A stretch of DNA of 64,000 bases from Trifolium pratense (Eukaryota; Streptophyta; Magnoliopsida; Fabales; Fabaceae): the NCBI RefSeq assembly GCF_020283565.1, contig NC_060064.1, forward strand, positions 27,238,337 through 27,302,336, given 5' to 3'. Made by a program: the position numbers and the translations under genes. The notes beneath the pieces were generated by a model. The model was not told where the DNA came from. It searched no databases and was given only the letters and a program-made list of their open reading frames with translations. The stretch's first letter is position 1. Each line of letters begins with the position of its first letter. Positions 24,001-35,941 of this stretch are shown here, piece by piece.

Positions 24001-26146
24001 TTTATGTTTTAACGTCAGCACCATTATGTCACTAATTTTAGCTATCTTTTGGCTGCTTTGATGGTTTCCCGATCAAGGACTTTGCTAGTTATATTTTCAT
24101 CAAGTTGAATATTTTATTCCAAGGCATGACTCTTTACATTACATTGAGAATTACAAACTTCTTGACAGGATTCTGATTTCAAGACAACATTCTATCCATC
24201 GAGGTTAACTTCAATGACTTTGAATACAAACTCTATATCCACAGTGGAGGAGAATACACCATCTAAAGAACCATCATCTGCTCAAGGTCATACGTCAAAG
24301 CTGCAACTTAGTGATGGCAGTAGCATATATGCCAAGTTGGTGGTGAGTGAATTTTTTTACCTGTTATGTTGAAATACTGCAAGTAGAGACAAAATCATAT
24401 CTGGTGTCCCATTAGCAACTGTGTGATTGTTTTAATTTAACACTCTGTCTGGTCTCGAATATAAGCAATATAATATGTTTGGTGGTCTAAAATATAAGCA
24501 CGTGTTAATTACTTCTACCATATTTATTGTCATCATTTCTAAATTACCCTACAATATTAATTTAGATTTTATTTTCCAATAACTCTTTTATTCTCATGGA
24601 ACAAGTTCCCATGAGGGACAATTTGGAAAATACAATTAGTTTTATTACTTTGAGAAAATTAATGAGATTTGCCAAGTAGTTATTTTTTTTGGTTATATAT
24701 GAGACCGTGGTAGTATTCTACAATTAGAGTCTAATTACATGGATGCTTGTTCTGAAGGTTGGGGCTGATGGAGGAAAATCGCGCGTTAGGGAATTAGCAG
24801 GATTCAAAACAACTGGATGGAATTACTCTCAAAATGCAATCATCTGCACTGTAGAGCATACCTCGGATAATCATTGTGCATGGCAACGGTTTCTACCTAA
24901 TGGTCCAATTGCACTTTTACCGATGGGTGATAAATTTAGCAACATTGTTTGGACCATGAGTCCAAACGAGTCAAACGACCGCAAATCAATCACCGAGGAA
25001 ATGTTTTTGAAGGATGTTAATTCTGCTCTTGATTATGGACATGGACCTCATCCTACGTCAAGCTCATTAGGAACTGGGGACATGTTCTCTTGGCTTAAAA
25101 TGGATGCAACTTTATCAGCTAATGAATTCTTTGAAATTCCTCCAAAAGCAATAAGATTGGCGTCTGAAAGGATGGTGTTTCCTCTGTCTTTAAGGCATGC
25201 CAATTCATATGCATCGAAACGTGTGGTTCTAATAGGAGATGCAGCCCACACTATCCATCCTCTTGCTGGTCAAGGCGTTAATTTGGGTTTCGGAGATGCA
25301 TTTTCTCTTTCAAGAGTTATTGCAGAGGGAATTGCTTTGGGATCTGACATTGGAGAGGTATGTTATGTCTTTGATGTTTATATCTTGGTGTTCATAAGAT
25401 TAAGACCCTGTTTAGATCAACAAATTAATACGAGTGCTTATTTATAAGCTATTTCTATAACAAAAGATAGAATAAAGTCAAACTGTTTTCATATAAGCTA
25501 TAAGCTGTTTTCATAAGCTATTCCGAAGAGCTTATTGAAACAAGTTGAAAACAGCTTATAGACATGTCATAAGCTGTTTGCTAAGCTCTCCTGAAGAGTC
25601 TCACAAGTTCCTATGCCAATAGATAAGTTCAAATCTGCCAATCCAAACAAGTCCTAAGTAATTGCTCTGGCGACCCATATTGGAAGTGTATGTTATGTCT
25701 CCAATGCTTTTATCACGTCACCTTGGACTTCTCTAAGGTGCCAACCAGCTCAGCTGGTAAAAAGGAGCATAGCCCCCCCCCCCCCCCCCCCCCCCCCCCC
25801 AACACCATTTGCACGGCACTAAGCAGAACATCGAAGGAGGGTTTTGGCAAGTTTTCAGAAAGTCCTCAAACTCTTGCCCTCTTTTCTAAAAATGATATGG
25901 TTATTTCATCTTCTTAATGCTGGTTTGCAGGTAAATTTGTTAAGGAAGTATGAAGCAGAGAGGAAACCGGCAAATATTACAATGATGGCAATCCTTGATG
26001 GCTTCCAAAAAGCTTACTCAATTGATTTTGGACCTTTTAATTTTCTGCGAGCTGCAGCCTTCAATGGAGCAAACTATATATCACCACTCAAGAGAAGCAT
26101 AATTTCTTATGCTTCAGGCGAGAATAAATTGCCTATTTTCTTCTGA
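18089..26146 (+). CDS. COQ6: ubiquinone biosynthesis FAD monooxygenase COQ6-like, mitochondrial
   Basis: Ten exons: 18089-18096, 18251-18359, 20052-20151, 20800-20943, 21146-21204, 22447-22514, 22599-22650, 24169-24342, 24758-25357, 25931-26146. All borders are GT..AG and phases agree, giving 509 residues. Residues 1 to about 35 are basic and lack acids early on, fitting a mitochondrial presequence. FAD-binding motifs of the UbiH/COQ6 family are present: IVGGGMVG at 58-65, GADGGKSRVR at about 240-249, and GDAAHTIHPLAGQG starting at 398. COQ6 hydroxylates the ring in ubiquinone synthesis on the matrix side of the inner membrane. The gene looks intact. The first exon codes only ATG AAT plus two bases. 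Introns hold a SINE (intron 2), a copia fragment (intron 7) and a MITE plus a poly-C tract (intron 9). Confidence 0.95.
18508..18689 (+). mobile_element. SINE, family A, in COQ6 intron 2
   Basis: 182 bases with an A-box-like 'GGGCTCAAATGGTTAATG' and B-box 'GAGTTCGATTCCTGG', ending in an A-rich tail. Flanked by GGTTGCTTG at 18499-18507 and 18690-18698. Fuller relative of the truncated copy at 2942-3075. Confidence 0.8.
22965..23440 (-). pseudogene. Ty1/copia polyprotein fragment (RT end and RNase H) in COQ6 intron 7
   Basis: On the minus strand one frame reads HRRLVGKLIYLAQTRLDIAY, the conserved copia segment after reverse transcriptase. A shifted frame reads ELLWLKLKI and later YRTKHIEFDRCLL, the copia RNase H end. 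Frameshifts and stops show it is dead, and no LTRs were found. It is antisense to COQ6. Confidence 0.85.
24440..24740. other. possible MITE remnant in COQ6 intron 8
   Basis: 'GTCTCGAATATAAGCA' and 'GGTCTAAAATATAAGCA' resemble degenerate ends of Stowaway-type MITEs, but inverted ends and target duplication were not established. Confidence 0.3.
25405..25655. mobile_element. MITE (hAT-like) in COQ6 intron 9
   Basis: Starts near 'CCCTGTTTAGATCAAC' and ends near 'ATCCAAACAAGTCC', imperfect inverted ends, with inner blocks 'GTTTTCATATAAGCTATAAGCTG' and 'AAACAGCTTATAGACATGTCATAAGCTG'. Related copies at about 38860-39010 and 56105-56345. Borders approximate. Confidence 0.55.
25773..25800. repeat. 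poly-C homopolymer tract in COQ6 intron 9
   Basis: About 28 consecutive C. Length probably unreliable in any assembly. Confidence 0.85.
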
Positions 26147-26655
26147 ACATAGAAATGTAGTTTATATAAAGTCATCTTTGCTTGACTGCATTTTGCTCAT
26201 GGCCAGTTCCTTTATGTTACTATTATGGATTGATCAAAATAAGTTTTGGCCAAAGGTTCAGCAGAACCATAGTTTTATTTCTTCGTTCATAGGGTTTAGG
26301 ATGAATCAATGATTCAGTGGCCATATTTATTCTCTGTATCCTTGTAAAGTTTCTATGCAACAATTAGTTCTATGCTGATTTTTAGATGTTACTTCAAGTT
26401 GTTGCATTTGTGCTTAGCATATTATGTTTTCTCTCATTCTTACCCTCACTATCTTAATTAGAAATATTGTTTTATGTTTTATATTTATAAGTTTGTTCAA
26501 CCGTTAATTTTATTAAACACTTTAAATTTATTTTATTAATTTTTTTTTGCTACAATTAACTAGCCTATCCGTTATAAATTAGTTTTTTTTTATCTTACCA
26601 TTTTTTTTTTACCAAATAGGGGCTATATCATATCTAAGCTATAGCTTATTTATTA
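26147..26655. other. COQ6 3' flank
   Basis: Probably the 3' UTR and downstream AT-rich spacer. No coding region. A poly-A signal could not be assigned with confidence. Confidence 0.4.
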
Positions 26656-27603
26656 GACCATGTGCAATGGTATGTTTAAAGAGGGGTTGAATGGGTGTTG
26701 AGAGTGTTGAATGATTGGAGGAGGTATGTTGAAGATGATGTGGAGGAGGGAAGAGTTGAAAGTTTTCAACATGTTGAAGCCTGACACAGAGGGACACGCG
26801 GCCTGTTTTCATTTGGCAAAACAAGCGCGTGCAGCACACGCGCCAATAGGGAGAGTGGGGCGCAGCAATGCAGAGAGAGAAGAATAGATAAGGACATGTG
26901 TTGATGGCTGATTGGCTGGGCGGATTTTTATTACAATAATACTTTGAACTCAATTATTTCATCGCAAAATAATTTTTTATATTTTTACCGAAATTCATGA
27001 TTTTTTTTATCTATAAATAGATACTTGGTTCATTTGATTTGGACACGAAAAAAAAAACGGATTTTTTCATTATATTAATCTTATTATTATCTTCCTATTA
27101 GTGTTAATCTTGAAGTATTAGTCTTTTTTTAGTGAAATGGATCCCAATAATCACTTCAACATCCAAAATTCTTATAATTATCCCAACAATTATGAAAATC
27201 CCAACAATTATCAAAATCCCAACAATTATTTGTATCGTACTAATTAGGTTGCTTGTGTGTTATATTGTATTGCATTTCAAATTATCTGTATCGTACTAAA
27301 TTATTTAAATAAATTTTGTTTTTATTAAAAAAAATTAAAAAATAAATTGTTAAGTATTTATTATTTTAATTTAATTTTAATCGATAATTATAATTTTATA
27401 TAATCATAAAAACAAAAATATAAATTTAAATAAGAATATGAAATAAAAAGTGGTGGGATAGAATGTTGAATGAAAAAACTATTGGAGAGGGTAAAAGTTG
27501 AATGAGTGTTGAATGATTAGGTGGAAGAAAGAGAAAATTATGTGGAGTATTGAGAAGTGAAAAAGTAGTGTTGAATGAAAAAAATCATCCTACATTGCTT
27601 GTT
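26656..27603 (+). mobile_element. probable non-autonomous PIF/Harbinger element with ORF1 start
   Basis: The left end GACCATGTGCAATGG follows TTA, and a decayed counterpart containing 'CATTGC' lies before TTA at about 27604. Subterminal blocks rich in 'GTTGAATG' occur at both ends in inverted sense. Inside is a TATA box ('CTATAAATAGATACTTGG', about 27010) and, about 120 bases later, an ATG. No transposase is present. Borders are moderately sure. Confidence 0.5.
27137..27247 (+). pseudogene. truncated PIF/Harbinger ORF1-like peptide
   Basis: 36 codons starting MDPNNHFNIQNSYNYPNN and continuing as Asn/Tyr/Pro repeats before a stop. This resembles the low-complexity N-terminus of plant PIF/Harbinger ORF1 (Myb/SANT-like) proteins, but nothing of the DNA-binding domain remains. 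It sits downstream of a TATA-like box, so it could still be transcribed. Confidence 0.4.
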
Positions 27604-29030
27604 TTACTTATTTACCTATTATATTTAATCATTTTAAATACCTTTGAATGTCTCCATGTGCATACTATTGTACAACAGTAAACAATCTCATTGAATTGCT
27701 GTGATTAGCCGACAATGAATTGGCACCACCATAGATGTATTTAGCTACTTGAATTTAAAGGGTTGAAATCTAGTTTAAGTGTTAGCATTTGATGGAATAA
27801 AAGCCAATTAATTTTTCCACCAAAAATAAAAGCCAATTGATTACACTTATTTTTCATTTTAAAAGCTTTTTATGGCTTATTATTACCTGACAGAAACCAA
27901 CCCAATAAATTACTTACCCAGTGAGTTGGTTTAGATATTTTTGACGCTAAAATTACAGTTTTCTAAACCAACCCATCTTAAATTCAATATCTTTATTTTG
28001 TCAAAAAATAAATTCAATATCTTTATGATAAATGTGAATACATCATTAAATGATAAGAGTACTTTAGTAAAAATACTTTTCTCTTTCATTTGCTCTTTTT
28101 AATTATTATTTTTTTCACCACAAGTATCCGACTCACTGGATCGTTTAATTTGGTTCGGGGTCAGTTTTGGAATCAAGTGGTTCCAGCTCTCTTCCGATCG
28201 TAATTGTGGAGGATCGAACAATGGTATTTCATACCAAATTCAGCGCCAATCACTACTGGACCAACTAACGATTGGTTAATCTCTCCAATTATAAATATAA
28301 GCAAAAATTCTCTAGTTATATTTATTAAATAATTGATATATTTGATCTAAAAACTTAGATACATCAATTATTTAATAAACTTGAAGAAGGAATCTTTATT
28401 TTTGAGACCTCCATCCTTAAATATATGACCATTTTACAAAAGAAGCTTGTCCTTAAATATAAAGTGTTCTAGTGTTCAATGCATGTATTATTCTTTTTTC
28501 AAATATATCCCTTATTAATATCATTGTATTATAATATGAAAAATCAACTTTAAATATATTTAACACAATTGCTCAAAAAAATAAATATATTTAACACAAA
28601 ATAATTTAGTAATAATCACACATTTCAAACAAATTCATTACTATGTTTTTTTTCTTCTGAGAATGGATCCTCTCAATTGTAAAAAACAATTGAGAGAATT
28701 TTTTACAATCGAGAGAATAGTGTAAAATCTAGATCATTTAAATTGTAAAAAGAGTATAGTATTGAAATTTGGAAAAAAGAAAAAAGAAAAAGAGATCGAA
28801 GTTGGTTAAAAGTTGAGGTGTAAAAATTGGAGATGACCCATTTTCATTTGTGCTTAATACTCGTGATTTTTGGTAGAAATTCTTATAATAAAGTACATTG
28901 AGTATCTTTTTTAAACCGTATGATTTGTCAACTAAGACATTCACTTTAAAATAGAGGTAATACATATTTGGAGAACTATTTGCGGAAAATGTTGAAACTA
29001 ATATATCTTGATCCATTTAAAATGAAAAAG
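27604..29030. other. intergenic
   Basis: AT-rich; contains the SINE at 28111-28277 and a small inverted repeat around 28668-28715 ('CTCTCAATTG' / 'CAATTGAGAG'). No gene seen. Confidence 0.4.
28111..28277 (-). mobile_element. tRNA-derived SINE, family B
   Basis: Minus-strand copy: 'AACCAATCGTTAGTTGGTCCAGTAGTGATTGGCGCTGAAT' layout (pieces recognised), decayed B box 'GTTCGATCC', and 'GACCCCGAACCAAATTAAAC' near the 3' end. Matches the copies at 12032-12190, 42928-43091 and 48713-48898. Confidence 0.7.
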
Positions 29031-30190
29031 ATGTTAGGTTTCTTAAGGATAGGGGGATCGATGATATTGCTCATTTTAGTACCAATTTTGCTAATAGAAT
29101 CTTAGTGGAACAAATAAACTTCCCCGTTTATTTTTATGCAGCTGGAACTGAGTGGAAATGGGAAGTTCTTAACCAACTATTGCCCGACAATGTTCGTACC
29201 AAAACTGTTGCTATATATCAAACCCCCATCCATAGAGTTGCATTCAGATTTCCCAAATTAGAGTGCTTCTACGGATGGTAAATTTGCTCTTAACACGGCC
29301 TACTCACTTATCATGGATAAAAAATTCATCGAGAAAATTGATTCACACTTGTTCAAGTTGGTTTGGAAATGGAAAGGTCCTAATAAGGTCAGTTATTTTC
29401 TTTGGAAAGTATTTCATGGTAGACTTATGACTAATGAAGAGAGACACAAAATCAATATGACAGGTGCAATAGATGTCCCCGGTGTCAACAAGGACATGAA
29501 TTCATTATGCATGTATTAAGAGACTGTGAAAAGCAATGAAATTTTGGCCCTTAATCATCAAACGACGAAATTCATTAGCATAGGTCTCATGTCTTGGCTT
29601 GAATGAAACCTTGGTAATGAAGATATTGGAAATACATCCTCGAGTTTTGGTGACTTTTTTTTGGCGTCTCTGTCAATGCTTTGTGAAAGGATTGTAACAA
29701 ATTGGTGTTTAATCAGTACACAATCATCGACAAAATTGGCTTCTTCGTATATCTAACCAAGTGCAAATCGTAGTTGACAATATTATTAAACCTGTGGCTT
29801 ATATGGAGAGCTGTAGGTCGATCATTCCTATTAGATGGGAGCCCCCTCTTATCGATACTCTTAAGTTTAATGTACAAGAGCGTATAGTAAAAGGAAGGGT
29901 TTCTCAACTTGTGGCGGATTGCTTAGAGACTCTTGGGGTGGCTTTATTCAAGGTTTTTATTGCAACCTTGACCACAATAATTCTCAGGGTGCTGATATGT
30001 GGAGTTTAGTTCATGTTATGTGTATTGCTCGTCATCTTCATCTTGACCGTGTCATTTTTGAAACAGACTCTACCCTTGTTGCAGTTTGCTGTTCTCAATC
30101 ATTCTACCACCATATCTTATCTCAAACCTCTCCTGGAAGAGGTTCTTAATCTACTTAATCTAATGAATTGAGTTGTCATTATTCAACATT
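29031..30190 (+). pseudogene. LINE (L1-type) 3' fragment: zf-RVT and RNase H-like remains
   Basis: Frames read VRFLKDRGIDDIAHF, WKWEVLNQLLPDNV, then LFKLVWKWKGPNKVSYFLWK, the zf-RVT region found after reverse transcriptase in plant LINEs. Further on, ARHLHLDRVIFETDSTLVA matches the RNase H-like domain of plant LINEs. Several stops and frameshifts break it. The reverse transcriptase itself is absent, as expected of a 5'-truncated copy. Confidence 0.8.
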
Positions 30191-30734
30191 ATTTCAGAGA
30201 TGTCACTCTCATGTGTCGATTTTTACTAGCCAAAAAGAATTTGATGCTTCTTTCGGTCTCAATTATTTGTTTGCTTAATAACTTGTGATTGTAAAAAAAA
30301 TATTGTGATTTTAGCAAAAATTACATCTATTTTTTTTTATAATAAAAGAGCCTTTTTAAATAAAATTGCAAAATTGACTCCCTTTCTATAAAAATTTCTT
30401 TGTGCTACTATTTTTTATTGAGTCAAAAAGATGTGCAAAGCAAGTCAAAAAGTCCTTTTACTCATTTAGACACAAACACACTCTTATAAGCAAAATTCCA
30501 CCCAAAAATCACAAAAAACCCGCCACTAATCACGCACCATGCCCAAATAAACCCATTATTTATCATTTCAAAATATATTTAAAAACCCCAAAAACCCCCA
30601 ACACAATCATCATCGCCTTCACGTTCTTTATCTTCTTCTTCTTCTTCTCTTCCAAAAACGTGTCACCAACACTTCACCATTTTCCACATAAAACCCAACG
30701 CATCAACCACAAAAAACACCACCACTAACAAAAA
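30191..30734 (+). promoter_or_regulatory. promoter region and 5' leader of the RABA5 gene
   Basis: The 330 bases before the ATG are rich in C, A and TCTTC repeats ('CTTCTTCTTCTTCTC' near 30640), as is common in plant 5' UTRs. No TATA box could be assigned securely. Confidence 0.4.
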
Positions 30735-33700
30735 ATGGAAGACGAACACAATGAAGGAGGTGAAGAGTATTTGTTCAAGATCGTTTTAATCGGAGATTCA
30801 GCAGTAGGAAAATCGAATTTACTTTCACGATTCGCGCGAAATGAGTTCGATTCAAATTCGAAAGCGACGATCGGTGTTGAATTTCAGACGCAGATGGTGG
30901 AAATTGATGGAAAAGAAATTAAGGCACAGATCTGGGATACTGCTGGTCAAGAAAGGTTTAGAGCTGTTACTTCTGCTTATTATAGAGGTGCTTTTGGTGC
31001 TCTTGTTGTTTATGATATTAGTAGAAGAGATACTTTTGATAGTATCAAGAGGTGGCTTGATGAACTCACAAGTGAGTAGTGTTGTTATTCTTACTTTCTT
31101 TCTATTCTTGGTTAATTAAGATTATGTTTTGTTAATTTGGAATTACTTAATAATTCTGATTAACTATATGATTATTTGAATGTGAATTTTTTTTGAGTTT
31201 AATTGTGCTTAACACAACCACTAGACACGATACTGACACTCACATATTGCCTTAAAATTTGAGAAAATGAATTAGTTGAGTGTAATCATGGACATGGACA
31301 CCAACACTTGTTGGACACCGGACTGGACATGCCTTCTATTAGAAGTGTCGGTTTGATTTGGTATAAGCCTTTTGAGAAAATGATTAAATATAAGCCTTTT
31401 AGATTAGATTTTTTTTTTTCATCTTCCATATATGTAACATTGCTTTTTATCTCTTGTAAATATACTTATGATTACTATTTCCGTCCCTAAATATAAGACC
31501 CGTTTGAGAAAATCACATAGATTAACAAAGTTGATTGTGATATTAAATATCTTCACGATTGATATTTTTTTACAATTATATTCTTTGAGAGAGAGTATGA
31601 TTTAATGTATTTTTAGAGTATTTATTACAATTGTAGAAATAATTAGGGGTATCTTGGTAAAGAAATAATTAATTCTCTTGAAAATTTGAAAAAGTCGTAT
31701 AAATAGGGACAAAAAAATCTCAAGAACATCTTATATTTAGGGGCGGAGGTAGCAACACTTAGGGATATAAGCAGGATAGTATGGTGGCTGAACTGAAAAT
31801 TAAGGAGCAGAGTGGTGGTAAGGAGGTTGGGATTCGATCTCCACTCCCATCATAATATTAATTAACATTGATTGTTTAAATAAAAACTTCTAATTAACAC
31901 TACTAGTTTATTTTGTAATTCAAGAGTTCTTTATAGTTAATGCTACTATTGTTTATCTTAAAATTTTAACTAATAAAGGATAATTTATGAACTATACCTA
32001 AAATGAACACATTAAATACATTACTACTTTTCTTATTATATATATATGAAAATGGGAAAAAGGTGCTTATAATAAGGGAGAAAGGTAATACATTTTCATA
32101 AGAGTAAGTTAAGTGGACGTTTGATTAAAATCTAGATTAAATCCTTATTCAATAGGCACTTTTACAATCAAAGAGGCGCGGATGGGAATAAAACTCTGCC
32201 GAAGCTTGAAATAAGCTGCTTTCATAAGATATTATATGGTGAAGGTGATTGTGAATATAAATTAAAAATATGTCAGACATTACTCTAGTTTTATATTGAT
32301 TTGTGATTACCTGACGGTGAATAAGTTCTTTATATGGGTTGTGCATAGCAATTAAGTATATAGTTATAATTGTTATTGGCATTATAAGAATTTTTTTTGA
32401 TTAAGTAGCTTAATAGTTAGAATTTCACTTTTAAAATGAATAAGTAGAGCGTTCGGGGTTCGAACTCCGGTCCCTTCTTATATAATGTGGTGTCTTTACC
32501 AACTGAGATAAATTCACGGGGAGAATATTTTATAACAGAATATTATAATATTATATGTTAAATATGATTAGATATTTGTGTAAAATAATCATACTATAAA
32601 TGCACGATTGTTCAACTCTCTATATAAATACTTTCATATAATTAAAATAAGTTATTCCAAATACTATAGTAATAATGTAGAATATAAATATGTTTCTTTT
32701 TTGCCAGATAATGGGTTGATCTGGATTTCTTTATTTGATTAGGATATCTGTATTTCATTGAATACACCTTTAATTTGGCCTCTAAACTATCACTTTTTTC
32801 TCATATTTGGTCCCTAAACTACAAAAATATGATAAGTGTCCCTAAACTATTTTTAATTCATCTAGTTAGTCCCCGAACTATCATTTTCTCTCCTATTCCT
32901 AAAACAATTTAGAGACTAAACTTGATGTATTAATAAGGTTTAGGGACTACTCATTATATATTTATAGTTTAGGGACCAAATAGAAAAGAGTTAAAGTTTA
33001 ATGACTAAATTGAAGGTTTACTCTATATTCATTTGGAATTGGAAGGATATCTACCTGGTTTTGTTTCCTCCGGGATATGAATTTGGAATTTCATCATCAG
33101 TGGTCTGAAATTTGGAAATCATTAAAATGGGATACTAGGTTATTATTATATTTGATAAAACCCTGTTCTTGCTAAATGTATGTATGGCCCTGTTGCTTAA
33201 TTGTCATTGCTGAGGCCATAGATGAGAGATTTTTATGGATTTCTCAAAGCTAGCAATAAGGCATACACACTTCTAGAGATCTTGCAAATATATTTTTAAC
33301 AAGGTTAATTATATTTTATCATTACATGTTGCTACCACCATGACTGGTTCTTGACTGACTGTATTGTGAATTGTGTAAATGGAATGCTGTGTGTATATAT
33401 TCTTAACTATGGACAACGTGAACTAGTTAAATAAACTTCCATTAGCTTTATCTTATGTTATATTTATCTGACACTATACTAGTAGATTGTGATTCCTAAG
33501 TTTCTTATTGACTGTAATCATTTTGCAGCTGCAAACTTACTGACATGTGTCACTTTCAGAAATCAAAACCTATACCTTATGATATAGATATATCATGACA
33601 TCAAACTTGCATATTATTTTTATTCTGTTATTTCTGAACTTTAGTACATTATTATATGAGTCAAATATGAGAACACCTTTATTTTATTCTTCCAAACATA

Positions 33701-34835
33701 CAAGTGCCATTACTTTAGTTCTCAAAATATTTGTCATGACAACTATACTCCTATTTTACTTACCGACCTTTCTTACTTGTTGGAGAGAGTGTATTCATCT
33801 TCTCTTAGTTCTGTTTAAATTACACATGCATACCCCCTCTATATTACAAAAATAGAGGAGAATTGTATATAATTGAAGGGAGGTTAATATCTTTTACAAA
33901 ATAGAGGGGTGCATGGGTCATTGAGACATACCTTTAGGTGGTGAGTAGAATTTCCTCTCTATGCGCCGTTATGTCATGGGAGACAATCCTTTCCCCTCCA
34001 TTATGCATAGTGTCATCAAATTAATCCTTTGTTGTTGGACTAAGAGAAATGAGTGTAATCTATTTAGGGCTAATTTGATGAAATTTTATATTATAGATGG
34101 ACTAAAACGACCAGGCTTTGCATTATTGAGGATTAAATTGATGTGACAAAAATATTTGGGGAACTTAAGTGATGATGCTTAGCATTATTTTCAAACTAGA
34201 TTTCATGATAAAATCACTGGAGTACCCAAGTTATTTGATACTTATGATGGAAATGGATCTTCTGCAATATTAACCAATCTCAACTGTTGGATAAAGATTA
34301 GACGGGTTTTATTTTAAATTTGATTTTGTGATGTCAAAATACAAACTGTCCGATCTTTGTCTAACAGTCGGTGAAAAGATTTGGAAGATATAAACTTTTA
34401 AAACTTTTCTTGTTTACCTTTGACATTTCACTAGTGACATGCCTTAAAGCTGTTAATTTATATCTGATATTTGCTTTCCATACAGTTTCATAACAGAGTT
34501 TGATTCTTGAATAAATTGCAGCTCAAAATGATAGCACCGTAGCAAGAATGTTGGTGGGAAATAAGTGTGATTTAGAGAATATCAGAGCAGTAAGTGTAGA
34601 GGAGGGCAAAGCTCTTGCAGAAGAAGAAGGTTTGTTCTTTATGGAGACATCAGCACTCGATTCTACCAATGTCCAAACAGCTTTTGAGATTGTCATCCGC
34701 GAAATTTACAATAATATCAGCCGCAAAGTCTTGAACTCTGACTCCTATAAGGCTGAATTGTCTGTGAATCGAGTAAGTCTGGTTAATGGGGAAGGATCAA
34801 AGAAAAATCTGCTCAATTTTTCCTGTTGTTCTTGA
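30735..34835 (+). CDS. Rab11-type small GTPase, RABA5 subclass
   Basis: Two exons, 30735-31071 and 34522-34835, with the intron inside a Thr codon (phase 1); 216 residues. All G motifs are present: GDSAVGKS (20-27), switch I TIGVEF (45-50), WDTAGQE (67-73), NKCD (126-129) and ETSA (154-157). The C-terminus SCCS gives two cysteines (214, 215) for geranylgeranylation. Among plant RABA classes the closing segment [11 protein letters not shown] and the early GEEYLFKIV fit RABA5. RABA GTPases act at the trans-Golgi network and recycling endosome in traffic to the plasma membrane and cell wall; the specific cargo is unknown. The 3.45 kb intron holds a Stowaway-like MITE, a second MITE and a SINE fragment. 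The gene looks intact. Confidence 0.95.
31478..31749. mobile_element. Stowaway-like MITE in RABA5 intron
   Basis: Left end TTTCCGTCCCTAAATATAAG and right end CTTATATTTAGGGGCGGAGG are near-perfect inverted repeats of the 'CCGTCCCTAAATATAAG' type, flanked by TA at 31476-31477 and 31750-31751. Confidence 0.8.
32397..32525 (+). mobile_element. putative tRNA-related SINE fragment in RABA5 intron
   Basis: A-box-like 'GTAGCTTAATAGTTAGAAT' and B-box 'GGGTTCGAACTCCGGTCCC' followed by 'CAACTGAGATAAATTCACGGGG'. Closely similar to 54368-54490. Borders approximate. Confidence 0.45.
32766..33020. mobile_element. MITE with 'TTTGGTCCCTAAACTA' inverted blocks in RABA5 intron
   Basis: Left arm has CCTTTAATTTGG and TTTGGTCCCTAAACTA; right arm has TAGTTTAGGGACCAAA and CTAAATTGAAGGTTTA in inverted order. 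Arms are about 110 bases. Target duplication not resolved. Confidence 0.65.
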
Positions 34836-35941
34836 TGAGCTTTTAGCTTCGAGTTGAAATCGACTCTTCTTTGGATCTTTCAAGAGTAGTTTGTTGTTCT
34901 ATACTTTTTTTTCTTTCTTTTACGACATTTTCCGTAGCCACTATTTTTGCCATTTTGTGTTTCCTTCTTCATTTCCTTCTCCATGTTTAAGAGTTTAAGT
35001 TCTTATGACCCTCATCCCATACATTCTTAAAGAAAAAAAAGAAAAGAAATGAGAAATGTTTTACACTTCCATGAAATTGCTTGCTTGGTAGTAGTTAGGC
35101 GTTTGGTTCTTTAATATATTTTCGTTGCATTTTTTGGGTGAATAAAATGGGCCAAGTACCATGAAACAAACTAATAAAAATAGAAAAACATCACATGGTT
35201 GCTAGTCGCCCCCGCGCCCTCTGAATTATTCACACTAGAAAACATACTACAGGAAGATATTTCTCGGTAAGATTTGCAATACCGGAAGGTATCTCCCGAT
35301 AAAATTTGTACCGCCGGAAGATTTTTTCTAGTAAAATTTGCACTACCAAGAGTTTTCTCCTAGTATATGGAGAGACAAGGGGGAAATTCTGATCAATTTA
35401 GGAAGGGTGAAGAGCAATCATCAAAATATCAGCCAACATGACATTAGGCATAAAGAAAGGAATCCTAAAACCATAACCTAGTGATAAACCATGCTTAGTC
35501 ATTGTATCAGTCGCTTGCTTCTCTAATATTTCCATCTCCACCATTGAATAATTTTTTTACTAACTTTTTTTTTTGTATCTATTAGAAACTGTAACAACAT
35601 TTTTATGACTGAATTTATCGAGTTTTGGAGAGAATTTTTTAGGTAGACCAACATTTAAAAGCTTTCAAGAAAATACTCAATTCTCTTTTGCTTGTTACTG
35701 TATCAAAATATGTTAATATGATAACAGATAAGATATGGACTTTAGGGGTGAAATATATATTTAAATGTTGTAAAGTGTTGAGAGAAAATGGCTTCTTGAA
35801 TGAATATAGTCCAGAAGAAAGTCATTGTTCTAATGGTTAGAAGTGTATGCATGAAACTTTAGGTTTGATTTTTATTGACAACACTGTAAACCAAAAAAAG
35901 AAATATAATCAAGAAGTTATATAGTCAAGAAGTTAACTTTT

